Shown: positions 61,601 through 63,501 of the stretch, piece after piece
Layout of the letters: each line of letters begins with the position of its first letter
Numbering within the stretch: position 1 is the first letter of the stretch
Origin: Flabesymbios commensalis
Lineage: Eukaryota; Annelida; Polychaeta; Terebellida; Flabelligeridae
Assembly (NCBI GenBank): GCA_964017125.1
Contig: OZ024903.1
Coordinates: forward strand, 78,489,028 to 78,553,027
Direction of reading: 5' to 3'
Length of the DNA stretch: 64,000 nucleotides
Position numbers and translations under genes: made by a program
Notes under the pieces: model-generated
Seen by the model: only the letters and a program-made list of their open reading frames with translations
Databases searched by the model: none
Told to the model about the DNA's origin: nothing

Positions 61601-61821
61601 TTACAACAGAAGCCGAAAGGATCAAGTTGTAATGATAATTTTAAGGTCTTATGATACTTGATTTCGAAATTATACCATTAAAATAACAATGACATACCCA
61701 GTGATTGGAAATTAGCTCTGAACAGTGATCTTTCAGGGATATTGCTGCTATTTCCTCGGCTGTCTGATAGAACTTCAGGCAGTTGTGGACATTAACAGAT
61801 GACATGAGTGACTGCTCACAT
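6314..61821 (-). CDS. ANKFY1: ANKFY1 (Rabankyrin-5) orthologue, 20 coding exons, 5' end outside the window
   Basis: Coding join (complement, transcript order): 61821-61698, 60887-60738, 52263-52098, 49692-49488, 49295-49075, 47157-47060, 46923-46725, 32924-32672, 30767-30599, 28916-28798, 26183-26121, 25810-25717, 25305-25105, 21569-21393, 21032-20885, 14389-14299, 13999-13875, 13651-13505, 10496-10406, 6452-6314. Every junction is AG/GT and every phase closes, giving 992 residues and a TAG stop. The domain order is the end of the BTB-linked helical region, about 20 ankyrin repeats (residues ~65-905), then a C-terminal FYVE finger (~917-985). The vertebrate protein is about 1,170 residues, so some 180 N-terminal residues with the BTB domain lie above 64,000. 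Known family role: a Rab5 effector that binds PI3P on early endosomes and macropinosomes and acts in endocytic trafficking. Homology is judged from remembered vertebrate sequence; no search was run. The gene looks intact. The 5' UTR, promoter and polyadenylation site were not found. Confidence 0.95.
6599..7257. repeat. Near-perfect inverted repeat, ~248-bp arms, 163-bp spacer
   Basis: The left arm (6599-6846) and right arm (7010-7257) are reverse complements with only about one mismatch seen by eye. As a result both arms encode the same 71-codon open frame (MLKMTKCYYAIPMQ...), on opposite strands; this is a consequence of the repeat and not evidence of a gene. It lies in the intron between exons 19 and 20, so the pre-mRNA would form a long hairpin. 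A recent foldback element or an assembly foldback could both give this. Confidence 0.9.
7258..7786. other. Intron sequence, nothing recognised
   Basis: AT-rich intron between the inverted repeat and the tandem-unit element. No coding or repeat signature is recognised. Confidence 0.4.
7787..10360 (+). mobile_element. Tandem-unit element copy A (Helitron-like, non-autonomous), complete
   Basis: A 5' head (acaagactacgtaagtccag, then gagctcctgctccg), then about 12 tandem units of 140-150 bp (~8,000-9,790), then a ~510-bp unique 3' domain (caaggtcaaggtcc ... gcgaccttgtgtattg), a gcaaaaaaaa run and a 3' hairpin (10324-10356) ending CTAA at 10360. Each unit carries a stem ATGGCCG/CGGCCAT with a 5-nt loop. 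Terminal CTAA after a hairpin, central tandem units and no protein suggest a non-autonomous Helitron or Helentron. That is inference; the 5' end does not start TC. Inserted in the exon 19-20 intron. Confidence 0.75.
10406..10496 (-). CDS. ANKFY1: ANKFY1 exon 19 (first half of FYVE finger)
   Basis: Visible residues 917-946: DMLSKEPPWSEGETCLEC, then GVKFGIKTRKHH, with the next Cys codon split across the intron. It supplies the first Cys pair and most of the R/K-HHC-R motif that binds PI3P. The canonical WxxD opening reads WSEG here. Acceptor ctgtttggcag, donor CTG/gtaatt. Confidence 0.96.
10917..13090. repeat. Third GGCCATTTT repeat family, diverged tandem units
   Basis: Related ~165-bp units at 10,925-11,095, 11,590-11,760 and 12,030-12,260 share ctatcatgcaag, gatgagcaaaattgaaaca, a tggcc...cattttg core and gtgtaacaccggac. 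In addition, 11,850-12,040 and 12,880-13,080 are diverged copies of each other (gatctgata.aaactttttc, ggtatgtgatggct). A MITE pair interrupts the array at 11,115-11,577. The family is older than the 145-bp-unit family, judging by divergence. Confidence 0.6.
11115..11577. mobile_element. Pair of ~240-bp MITEs in opposite orientation
   Basis: The first copy (11115-11362) has TIRs AGGGACTGGCCCAGGCTAAA / reverse complement AGGGACTGACCCAGGCTAAA. The second (about 11366-11577) is the reverse complement of its body, ending gtctgggccagtccctt. Together they form a ~210-bp-arm foldback. Further copies are at 34201-34378 and 47251-47472. Non-coding; the superfamily is unknown. Confidence 0.75.
13505..13651 (-). 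CDS. ANKFY1: ANKFY1 exon 18 (last ankyrin repeat)
   Basis: Visible residues 868-916: LLAYFNGNANLCRAVVRAG and then NAPVATKQLLFKLL, the helix leading to the FYVE domain. Phase 1 in, phase 1 out; acceptor tatttttag, donor TTG/gtaagt. Confidence 0.96.
13875..13999 (-). CDS. ANKFY1: ANKFY1 exon 17 (ankyrin repeat)
   Basis: Visible residues 826-867: MHVLGQFGRENAAAIFELF, then MECMPEYALDRPDANGNT. Phase 2 in, phase 1 out; acceptor gctttcacag, donor CAA/gtaaga. The ENAAAIF-LF-ECMP-Y-LD-PDA-G string is diagnostic of this family. Confidence 0.96.
14093..14179. mobile_element. Short pogo/Tigger-like MITE
   Basis: The ends CAGTAGAACCTGCTATGAGC and (reverse complement) CAAGTGGAACCTACTATGTA are imperfect inverted repeats. 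The left flank is TA. 87 bp, non-coding, in the intron between exons 16 and 17. Confidence 0.5.
14299..14389 (-). CDS. ANKFY1: ANKFY1 exon 16 (ankyrin repeat)
   Basis: Visible residues 796-825: ALHLAVQKAHLSTVRALLT then SRIKAEEVNM. Phase 1 in, phase 2 out; acceptor catttctgttcag, donor GAA/gtaagt. Confidence 0.94.
14400..16536. other. Intron sequence with only decayed repeats
   Basis: No exon or intact element is seen. Around 14,620-14,690 is a fragment of the third tandem family (ccaaattaaaagaagatct). Around 15,500-15,870 are short phrases (caaggtcaag) reminiscent of the tandem elements. The rest is unassigned. Confidence 0.4.
16537..18590 (+). mobile_element. Tandem-unit element copy B (no 5' head, no 3' hairpin)
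   Basis: About 11 units of the ~145-bp repeat, starting inside a unit (agctgaaatctcac), then the full unique 3' domain up to gcaaaaaaaa at 18590. The 58-bp hairpin module found in other copies is absent, and the 5' head of copy C follows at once. Either copy C replaced the end, or the two form one head-to-tail composite. Confidence 0.75.
18591..20772 (+). mobile_element. Tandem-unit element copy C with two 3' hairpin modules
   Basis: A 5' head (caagactacataagtccagg), about 10 tandem units, the unique 3' domain, then two successive 58-bp modules, with hairpins at 20678-20710 and 20736-20768, each followed by CTAA. Both modules read gaatccatagctccctccgt within. It ends 113 bp from the exon 15 donor. 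Confidence 0.8.
20885..21032 (-). CDS. ANKFY1: ANKFY1 exon 15 (ankyrin repeat)
   Basis: Visible residues 747-795: ILAGANVNELTPQKQTPLH and then VIVLVENNIDYDALDNGLNN. Phase 0 in, phase 1 out; acceptor attttccttttcag, donor ACG/gtaagt. A double 3' hairpin of the tandem-unit element ends 113 bp downstream in the intron. Confidence 0.96.
21393..21569 (-). CDS. ANKFY1: ANKFY1 exon 14 (two ankyrin repeats)
   Basis: Fifty-nine in-phase codons (visible residues 688-746): NRGRNFLHLAIQRSD, IESVLFLIGVHANVNSRVQ, and TPLHIAVQAGSEIIVRNL. This is the most conserved stretch of the protein by eye. Acceptor atgctttcag, donor CTG/gtaaga. Confidence 0.97.
21806..22560. mobile_element. TA-flanked TIR element, partial copy
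   Basis: The end TA/CCGTAATTGCCTGACC and the next ~330 bp match, in reverse, the right end of the element at 29066-30288 (for example gctaatggtgtgttagtaag). The similarity fades after about 22,150. A diverged palindromic half-repeat (gacccaatcctaaatcaatg, caacactacaacaacaccgg) follows. The other TIR was not found, so the copy is truncated or too diverged; its right boundary is approximate. Confidence 0.5.
22561..24020. other. Intron sequence, no gene seen
   Basis: Unassigned sequence. Local hairpins are ggggtattttaataccc at about 22,833 and a UUCG-type stem at about 23,606 (agcacccttcgggtgct). The ORF at 23,005-23,277 has no recognisable similarity. Confidence 0.4.
24025..25015 (-). mobile_element. 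LINE remnant, C-terminal ORF2 part (L1/Tx1-like)
   Basis: Minus-strand frames read GGANMVDVESFFASLKAAWVP, then LPDFYKEIVFAYAKS, FNFKVLHGILSCESNFKIW and a C-x2-C...H-x4-C knuckle (CIVCKGKHLILHMLYEC). This is the layout of the region after the RT domain in L1/Tx1-type LINEs. The RT core and endonuclease are missing (5' truncated). A frameshift lies near 24,920 and in-frame stops near 24,640, 24,410 and 24,121. It sits between exons 13 and 14, in the same orientation as the gene. Confidence 0.75.
25105..25305 (-). CDS. ANKFY1: ANKFY1 exon 13 (two ankyrin repeats)
   Basis: Sixty-seven in-phase codons (visible residues 621-687): DVEGKTPLHIAIENQHQ, then LNIRDKQGLTPFAVAMT, ending EPSAAEQ. Acceptor tactttctag, donor CAG/gtaaat. 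An L1/Tx1-like LINE scrap starts within 100 bp downstream in the intron. Confidence 0.96.
25492..25702. mobile_element. TTAA-flanked MITE (piggyBac-like)
   Basis: TTAA at both ends (25492-95 and 25699-702). Ends CCCCAATCCTGCC and, reversed, CACTTATCCTGCTG are similar. 211 bp, non-coding, in the intron between exons 12 and 13. TTAA target duplication is typical of piggyBac elements. Confidence 0.5.
25717..25810 (-). CDS. ANKFY1: ANKFY1 exon 12 (ankyrin repeat)
   Basis: Visible residues 589-620, one ankyrin repeat: DGQSPLHLAATWGLETVVQ then EHNSNVNAQ. Phase 2 in, phase 0 out; acceptor tacatttttag, donor CAG/gtaggt. The donor is about 14 bp from the TTAA edge of a MITE at 25,492-25,702. Confidence 0.95.
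26121..26183 (-). CDS. ANKFY1: ANKFY1 exon 11 (63-nt linker exon)
   Basis: The smallest exon. It reads QCDVNSPRRPGSNGEGGDEA and splits Ser and Arg codons at its two ends (visible residues 568-588). The Gly/Glu-rich loop matches the charged linker at the same point in the vertebrate protein. Acceptor ttttttttgtag, donor CAG/gtgaag. Confidence 0.93.
26190..28020. other. Intron sequence, mostly unassigned
   Basis: No coding exon. A diverged palindromic repeat lies around 27,370-27,450 (gacgctggcccaacataaag). The remainder, including G- and C-run sequence at 27,650-27,720, is not recognised. Confidence 0.4.
28030..28725. repeat. Three copies of a ~165-bp unit
   Basis: The phrase cattattgaacttgtctgag, aactggttattatcaacac, gcagaacaaatttgag occurs at 28,043, 28,193 and (with gaatttgtccgaggactgg) 28,620. 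The first two are adjacent, the third about 420 bp on. It is another tandem-unit family, short and diverged. It ends about 70 bp from the donor of exon 10. Confidence 0.6.
28798..28916 (-). CDS. ANKFY1: ANKFY1 exon 10 (ankyrin repeat)
   Basis: Visible residues 529-567. It starts VHHGCNTDMW and contains TLLHRAIDENNESVACFLI. Phase 0 in, phase 2 out; acceptor tttttttattag, donor GAG/gtgcgt. The donor lies close to a small tandem-repeat patch ending near 28,720. Confidence 0.95.
29066..30288. mobile_element. TA-flanked TIR DNA element, ~1.2 kb, non-autonomous
   Basis: TA/CCGTAATTACCATACGATAT at the left and, reversed, TA/TCGTACTTGCTGGATGATAT at the right. No transposase frame is present. It carries one ~110-bp palindrome (29502-29608). 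A partial reversed copy lies at 21,806. TA target duplication fits Tc1/mariner-type or similar superfamilies. Confidence 0.6.
29502..29608. repeat. ~110-bp dispersed palindromic repeat
   Basis: Starts caagcaaacacaagacattg and ends cctcgtgtttgct. The halves are inverted copies (cccaatgttgttttaatgta / caataaaacaacattagg). It is nested in the TIR element at 29066-30288. Confidence 0.8.
30319..30456. mobile_element. 138-bp MITE with ~38-bp TIRs
   Basis: Left end CAGCCTCACACTGAGCGGAT and reversed right end CAGCCTCACACAAAGTGGAT, both continuing TCTGT..GAT.AAAA. The CAG start is hAT-like, but no 8-bp target duplication is visible. It sits 30 bp from the TIR element ending at 30288. Confidence 0.7.
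30599..30767 (-). CDS. ANKFY1: ANKFY1 exon 9 (ankyrin repeats)
   Basis: Visible residues 472-528, with VVDMLCQRGANMNILDAQN and ending ENIASIL in phase 0. The acceptor is tgtttacaacag. The donor reads TTG/gttggt, which is far from the gtaagt consensus used elsewhere in this gene. The boundary is still supported by alignment, because the next exon continues with VHHGC. Confidence 0.92.
31534..31937. mobile_element. hAT-like MITE, ~400 bp
   Basis: Ends CAGGGTTCTCACAGAG and, reversed, CAGGGTTCCGACGGTCATGG. The body contains repeated attccatgac phrases near both ends. Non-coding. The CAGGGTTC termini resemble hAT MITEs; no exact 8-bp duplication was found. Confidence 0.6.
31940..32660. other. Intron sequence, no gene seen
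   Basis: Between the MITE and exon 8. No recognisable repeat or ORF. Confidence 0.4.
32672..32924 (-). CDS. ANKFY1: ANKFY1 exon 8 (ankyrin repeats)
   Basis: The longest exon here (visible residues 388-471). It contains LQIIPNFTLKDSQDQTVL, a hallmark segment of this family, and then two ankyrin repeats ending ALFLLKHQADSNI. Phase 1 in, phase 2 out; acceptor cgtgtttcag, donor TAC/gtaagt. Confidence 0.95.
33000..34195. other. Intron sequence with CCCGAGTATACTCGGG palindromes
   Basis: Positions 33,062-33,090 read gcggcccccgagtatactcg with perfect dyad symmetry in CCCCGAGTATACTCGGGG, followed at 33,126 by gcggcccccaattataatcg. This looks like one end of a TTAACCC-type MITE. About 33,780-33,900 (tgaccttgacataaccttca) resembles 39,440-39,520. 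The rest is unassigned. Confidence 0.45.
34201..34378. mobile_element. MITE of the AGGGACTGG family, partial
   Basis: Starts agggactggctcagactaaa and ends catgtttacatcataggcca. It matches the copy at 11,115 but lacks the second TIR. Confidence 0.65.
34614..36450 (-). mobile_element. LINE remnant (CR1/L2/Jockey-like RT), 5' truncated
   Basis: On the minus strand the RT palm reads LFWFQSYFSDRKQSVKI, GVPQGSILGPLLFSIYINDL and the catalytic motif as FADN instead of Y/FADD. After one in-frame TGA (just below 35,990) come KLLGVVIDNNLTWHSQ, HLQYCCTIWGQCNKTD and a KIWNSLSD C-terminus ending at 35316. The 3' UTR ends GGTAAATAAAG plus an ATT-repeat tail (34614-34645 on the plus strand as AAT), typical of LINE 3' ends. 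Endonuclease and N-terminal RT are absent. Same orientation as ANKFY1, in the 13.8-kb intron. The altered FADD and the stop say it is inactive. Confidence 0.85.
35152..35190. repeat. AT dinucleotide microsatellite
   Basis: A run of alternating at, then acagtatatac, inside the 3' UTR of the LINE remnant. Confidence 0.8.
36480..37370. other. Intron sequence, no gene seen
   Basis: Unassigned. Short ORFs only. Confidence 0.4.
37373..37475. repeat. ~105-bp dispersed palindromic repeat
   Basis: Starts cccggcaaacacaggacgtt and ends caacgtccttgtttgcgggg, with mirrored inner halves (aatgttgggctagtg / gggacaacattaaatt). Confidence 0.8.
37476..39935. other. Intron sequence, no gene seen
   Basis: A half palindromic repeat at about 38,262-38,318 (ggccaacactagcccagcat). 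Positions 39,440-39,510 carry tgaccttgatgtgaccttga phrases similar to 33,790. A perfect 12-bp stem lies at 39,651-39,680 (aagcatctacta / tagtagatgctt). Otherwise nothing is recognised. Confidence 0.4.
39942..40862. mobile_element. Pogo/Tigger-like non-autonomous element, truncated copy, reversed
   Basis: TA/CAGTAGATCCTGTCATCAAT at the left. The following ~800 bp match in reverse the element at 58155-59773 (for example accatgatatccacacagtc, cagttgtgtattggctggta reversed) up to about 40,862. The far TIR is missing. A 95-bp CCGTATTT MITE is inserted at 40408-40502, and the intact sequence at the matching point of the other copy shows the empty site. Confidence 0.75.
40408..40502. mobile_element. 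95-bp MITE, CCGTATTT family, TA target duplication
   Basis: TA/CCGTATTTGCTGGATTATAA ... reversed right end CCGTATTTTCCGGTGCGACC, flanked by TA on both sides. It is inserted in the pogo-like copy. The uninterrupted sequence near 59,320-59,335 (gtacttttcgactaatgag) is the empty site in the other copy. The long family members are at 53759-55083 and 55959-57279. Confidence 0.9.
41850..45062 (+). mobile_element. LINE with long RT ORF, endonuclease missing
   Basis: The plus-strand ORF runs from at least 41,905 (PPSDFMNNDEWQHELYEL) through RT motifs SGPDQIPNEIL (~42,650), SYRGISLLSCIGKVY, DEQNGFRCKRSCEDH, TFIDFSKAFDSIDRNL, NGVHQGDTISPTLFNLY, LLYADDVVIMSDSE (43,328) and YKYLGVVF, to a C-terminal C-x2-C...H-x4-C knuckle (CQNCNMGVVESEVHFICEC) and stop at 44510. 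In-frame stops: TGA 42122, TGA 43310, TAG 44046; one frameshift near 43,780. The catalytic YADD is intact. The 3' end carries ataca-type repeats (45,045-45,062). No endonuclease upstream, so it is 5' truncated. The clade is uncertain: a vertebrate-RTE/CR1-type non-LTR element with an L1-like terminal knuckle. The left boundary is approximate. Confidence 0.85.
44655..44873. repeat. Palindromic repeat, doubled and diverged, inside the LINE 3' UTR
   Basis: Two successive units, each ending gtgtttgctggga-like (44,769 and 44,860), with internal gaccgatgttgggccagcgt and gtgttggttcagtgttgg motifs. The GC-rich sequence contrasts with the AT-rich LINE around it. Confidence 0.6.
45700..46715. other. 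Intron sequence, no gene seen
   Basis: Positions about 45,780-45,880 (cattaccctgccttaataag) share filler sequence with the interior of the pogo-like element near 58,800-58,850. Otherwise unassigned. Confidence 0.4.
46725..46923 (-). CDS. ANKFY1: ANKFY1 exon 7 (ankyrin repeats)
   Basis: Visible residues 322-387, starting GETPLHTAAQQGLANL, with the conserved EKGANPNAQ loop and then TALHLAINSRHQGVVRV. Phase 0 in, phase 1 out; acceptor cttgtattgcag, donor AAG/gtgagt. It precedes the longest intron in the window (13.8 kb). Confidence 0.95.
47060..47157 (-). CDS. ANKFY1: ANKFY1 exon 6 (ankyrin repeat)
   Basis: Visible residues 289-321, reading LLHMSSRSGLQAAALFL then ANHGANGSTHNHK, ending in phase 0. 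The acceptor is tttgtatacag and the donor is AAA/gtaaat. A single ankyrin helix pair with its connecting loop. Confidence 0.95.
47251..47472. mobile_element. MITE of the AGGGACTGG family
   Basis: Starts agggacatgaacaggtctaa, contains the conserved atgaccatatgatgtaaaca and gacatggttgtcaataatta. The right TIR is missing. In the intron between exons 5 and 6. Confidence 0.65.
47571..47686 (+). mobile_element. Solitary 3' end of the tandem-unit element
   Basis: Only the last ~116 bp: ttatcctagcttattttctc, gttataggcaaaagaagagg, an A-run and one hairpin module ending CTAA (47683-47686). No tandem units precede it. Confidence 0.85.
47690..49070. other. Intron sequence, no gene seen
   Basis: Unassigned. 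No element ends or exon-like frames were recognised. Confidence 0.4.
49075..49295 (-). CDS. ANKFY1: ANKFY1 exon 5 (ankyrin repeats)
   Basis: Visible residues 215-288, including TPFHRAIFCKNEKVFGVLL, a TVLWMALQ segment and DSFAARLLQRGASPN. Entry phase is 2 and exit phase is 1; acceptor ttttttactgcag, donor CTG/gtaatt. The vertebrate protein carries a longer insert here with an NPF motif; this exon goes directly from ACPSSEEYGH to DSFAARL without it. Confidence 0.95.
49488..49692 (-). CDS. ANKFY1: ANKFY1 exon 4 (ankyrin repeats)
   Basis: Visible residues 147-214, including ETPLHMSASFNPDV and AKLLLKNGANPNSQD. Entry phase is 1 and exit phase is 2. The acceptor is tctttctgttttcag and the donor is AAA/gttagt. 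The 3' end of a SINE lies 18 bp upstream of the acceptor, so the branch point must fall in or at the edge of SINE sequence. Confidence 0.95.
49711..50026 (-). mobile_element. tRNA-derived SINE
   Basis: On the minus strand a tRNA-like head has box A (TGGTGCAGTGGTTAAAAC) and box B (GGGTTCGAACCCC). A second tRNA-like block follows with GGCATCAGACCACC and GGGCTCGAATTTTGAATTCC, then a shared tail (ATCCTCAGAAGGTTCTCCTG, GGCCTAAAACTCCATT) and TTTCATTTC. The same layout occurs at 63170-63501. The 3' end lies 18 bp from the exon 4 acceptor. Confidence 0.8.
50109..51624. mobile_element. piggyBac-like non-autonomous element, 1.5 kb
   Basis: TTAA at both ends (50109-12, 51621-24) with termini CCCTAGCTATGTCCGAG and, reversed, CCCTAGTAATGTCCAAG. 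The interior has two diverged copies of a block (ggttgctatg..aa.., aaaatccaagatggcc), and the right part has two aaagccgat(a/g)aaatcggctt hairpins. No transposase. TTAA duplication with CCC ends is the piggyBac hallmark. Confidence 0.75.
51656..52077. mobile_element. Foldback MITE with very long TIRs, TA target duplication
   Basis: TA/CAGTAGTCACCAAGTGCAAC ... reversed right end identical for 20 bases and continuing CCTGCACAAAGAAAAT. AAGAAAA-rich arms of more than 100 bp pair on both sides of a short centre (~51,790-51,940). It ends 20 bp from the exon 3 donor (52097). The CAG ends and TA suggest pogo/Tigger. Confidence 0.85.
52098..52263 (-). CDS. ANKFY1: ANKFY1 exon 3 (ankyrin repeats)
   Basis: Visible residues 92-146, opening LPGKLNELDSHGDLPLDLA and ending LLHKAIKR plus one base of a split Gly codon. 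The acceptor is a T-run ending in ag and the donor is GAG/gtgggt. A foldback MITE ends only 20 bp past the donor, and the ACTC microsatellite begins about 145 bp upstream of the acceptor, so mobile and simple repeats box in this exon. Confidence 0.95.
52405..52815. repeat. ACTC tetranucleotide microsatellite, ~400 bp
   Basis: About 100 repeats of actc, interrupted by cccacccacc near 52,690 and a one-base phase slip near 52,727. It continues into an acctc pentanucleotide run (about 52,815-52,850). Array length is probably polymorphic and may be collapsed in the assembly. Confidence 0.97.
52815..52850. repeat. ACCTC pentanucleotide repeat
   Basis: Seven units of cacct directly after the tetranucleotide array; it looks derived from it by a one-base insertion. 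Confidence 0.9.
53759..55083. mobile_element. CCGTATTT-family TIR element, 1,325 bp, first copy
   Basis: TA/CCGTATTTTCTGGGTTATAA ... reversed right end CCGTATTTGCCGGCCTATAA, with TA on both sides. Termini repeat gtgcgactta phrases. The interior (54,245-54,640) is itself a foldback: cgatttctcagtcaattctc on the left is mirrored on the right. No transposase frame. Inserted in a 145-bp unit whose intact form (accaaataacggctatgtg, near 16,875) is the empty site. Confidence 0.88.
55959..57279. mobile_element. CCGTATTT-family TIR element, second copy by duplication
   Basis: Same element, same insertion point within the unit and same TA flanks as the first copy, 4 bp shorter in a gttt run. It arose by the segmental duplication and not by a second insertion. 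Confidence 0.88.
58657..58765. repeat. ~110-bp dispersed palindromic repeat
   Basis: Starts cccagcagacacaatacgtt and ends aacgttttgtgtctgctggg. The halves are nearly perfect inverted copies (caatgttggtttaacgttgg / ccaacgttaatccaccattg) around a centre at gtctacgatgc. It is the best-preserved copy. Confidence 0.9.
58962..59067. repeat. ~105-bp dispersed palindromic repeat
   Basis: Starts cctagtaaacatgagcgatt and ends acgtcttgtgtttgctgg. The inner halves cccaatgttgttttattgtg and acgttaaaacaacattggg pair. Confidence 0.85.
60738..60887 (-). CDS. ANKFY1: ANKFY1 exon 2 (start of ankyrin region)
   Basis: Fifty in-phase codons (visible residues 42-91), including LVYKMFKSKSEFPLH and ending VFLYLVEHDSE, where the first ankyrin repeat begins. 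The acceptor is tgcctgtttcag and the donor is GAG/gtacta. The 3' hairpin end of a large repeat element stops 95 bp beyond the donor, in the downstream intron. Confidence 0.95.
61190..61473. mobile_element. TTAA-flanked MITE (piggyBac-like)
   Basis: TTAA at 61190-93 and 61470-73; ends CCCTTGTCCTGCCACG and, reversed, CCCTCTAAGTGCCAATC. Near the left end is a palindromic cgtatatatacg. A sub-terminal cagcaggacaa near the right echoes the left TGTCCTGC. Non-coding, in the intron between exons 1 and 2. Confidence 0.6.
61698..61821 (-). CDS. ANKFY1: ANKFY1 exon 1 of 20 in window (BTB-adjacent helices)
   Basis: The exon enters with one base finishing a split codon, then reads CEQSLMSSVNVHNCLKFYQ and ends at ...SNHW in phase 0. 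The acceptor is ctctgtacag and the donor is TGG/gtatgtc. This is the helical BACK-like linker that follows the BTB domain, equivalent to visible residues 1-41. The BTB exons must lie upstream, beyond the window edge. Confidence 0.9.
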
Positions 61822-62245
61822 CTGTACAGAGATATTGAAAAGAATAAAGTTCATGTTCATTATTGAACACCAGAGTAACCGGGAGTGCAGCAGTTCAAGT
61901 GGTAACAATTTGGTAGTAATGCTTAGAACAGTTTAATAAAAGTTATTAACATTTAATGCTGCATATAATGATTTTTAGCCAACTTCAGCTCTGTTGCAAT
62001 TAACCAGGGGTAGAATTAAACGTTGAGGGCATGCCAATCCACAGGACTGGCAAGGCAAGGAAACTGCCATTCCTGAGTAGAAATTGTCATTCCTAGATAT
62101 GACATTTCACAGCTCACTGGTGACTATCTGTTAGGCCTAATTACAACAGATTGTTTTTTTTTAATTAAAATTCGCAAAGTCTGAAATTTGCGAAAAGTCC
62201 CTAAATCACAAATTCAGGAAAATTTAAAGTATTTTTAAAGTACAA
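61822..62245. other. Intron upstream of exon 1, nothing recognised
   Basis: No element ends or coding frames. The motif attcgcaaag...atttgcgaa at 62,168-62,193 is a small inverted repeat. Confidence 0.4.
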
Positions 62246-62906
62246 TACTGTGCAATTCAAACTGGTCGGGCGGGAAGGGGAAATGAAATAAAAGGGAATT
62301 TGAGTTTCCCGGCAAATTCCCTTTCACTTTTTTCCCCAGAGTTTTCACCGGTTTTCACCAGAGCCAGTGGGAAAATCAGGGGAATTAGATTTCCCCAAGA
62401 GGGAAATGTATTTCGCACCTGGGAAAACGAATGAAAACGAGTGAAAACCAGCGAAAAGCTTTTCATCTGGATTTCCCCAGAAATCGCCTGAATTCCCCAG
62501 AATTCGCCAACAACAACAACATGGCGGGAACACAACGTCAGTCAGGCCCGTCACTCAGTCATCACACCAGCATGATTGCAATCGATCTGGAGACAAATCA
62601 TTCTGTTAAATTAGTTTCAATCAATCTAAATACGATGAACAAGACTAATAGAATAAGTACGATGTTTGTAACGTTATAATCAGTGATAATAACGTTAATC
62701 GAGTTTATTATAGGCTATATATATATATATAGTACAGACACGGCAACAGTTTGAGTGACACTGTGACTGCCTGTACGTAACAGGGGTCTTGAACTGTGTG
62801 GCACATGCATGTGGTAGCAGTGGGTAACATTACAAAGCAGTGCACAGCCGTTGTGTACACGCTCAGTGACCACACTCACCTGCTCACAGACACAGCACGC
62901 GTGGCT

Positions 62907-62978
62907 GTCTATGTGGCGTAATAGATAGCACTACGGCCTCTCAAGCAGAAGGTCGTGAGTTTGAATCTCAAGGCACAA
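62907..62978 (+). pseudogene. tRNA-Arg-like pseudogene or SINE head
   Basis: Has box A (tgtggcgtaatagatagc) and box B (gagtttgaatctc), with spacing and sequence closest to tRNA-Arg of the TCT type. The acceptor and anticodon stems have several mismatches and the loop would read ctctcaa. An AT- and T-rich tail follows. Not a functional tRNA as it stands. Confidence 0.5.
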
Positions 62979-63169
62979 TTAAATTATTTTTTTTTAGTCT
63001 ATGTTATTTTTTTTTTATTTGAGGAGATTTCATAACCGGGAATGTTTTAACTTGCATATCCGACCTGACCTTAGTGAACTTTATTTAAGTATTTAGTTTA
63101 AATAAATTTAGAGTTGCATCAGGTCCTTGGCTTAGGATTAGCCTTTGAATACATGTTACTATGGCATGT

Positions 63170-63501
63170 ATGGGGAGCATGGCAACATGCCCTGCAGGCC
63201 AGGAAAAATAGGCTACTCCCAGTTTCTTCCAATCGGGGTTCGGTTCCCGGTCTCGACGGTTTGAAAGAAACAAAAATGTTTCTTCCCCATCCATGTGTGA
63301 AAGTCAGTATTGTGGGGAGCCTCCGTGACCGAGAGGTAGCGTGCTCGGCCTCAGACCGCCAGGGCTCGAATTTTGAATCCTGTGTCTGGAAGACAGTGTC
63401 ATCTGTCATCTCAATCATCTCACTATCCTCAGGAGGTTCTCCTGGCCCAGTTTAGCCTATATGTGCACAAAAGTGGCCTAAAGCCTGATTCATTTCATTT
63501 T
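63170..63501 (+). mobile_element. tRNA-derived SINE
   Basis: Same family as 49711-50026: box-B-like atcggggttcggttcccgg, then gtggggagcctccgtgaccg, ggcctcagaccgccagggct, cgaattttgaatcctgtgtc, atcctcaggaggttctcctg and a tail ending gattcatttcattttc. Plus orientation, opposite to ANKFY1. The left boundary is approximate. Confidence 0.75.

Noticed and set aside
62907-62978. Functional tRNA gene
   Set aside because: Boxes A and B are present but the acceptor and anticodon stems do not pair well.
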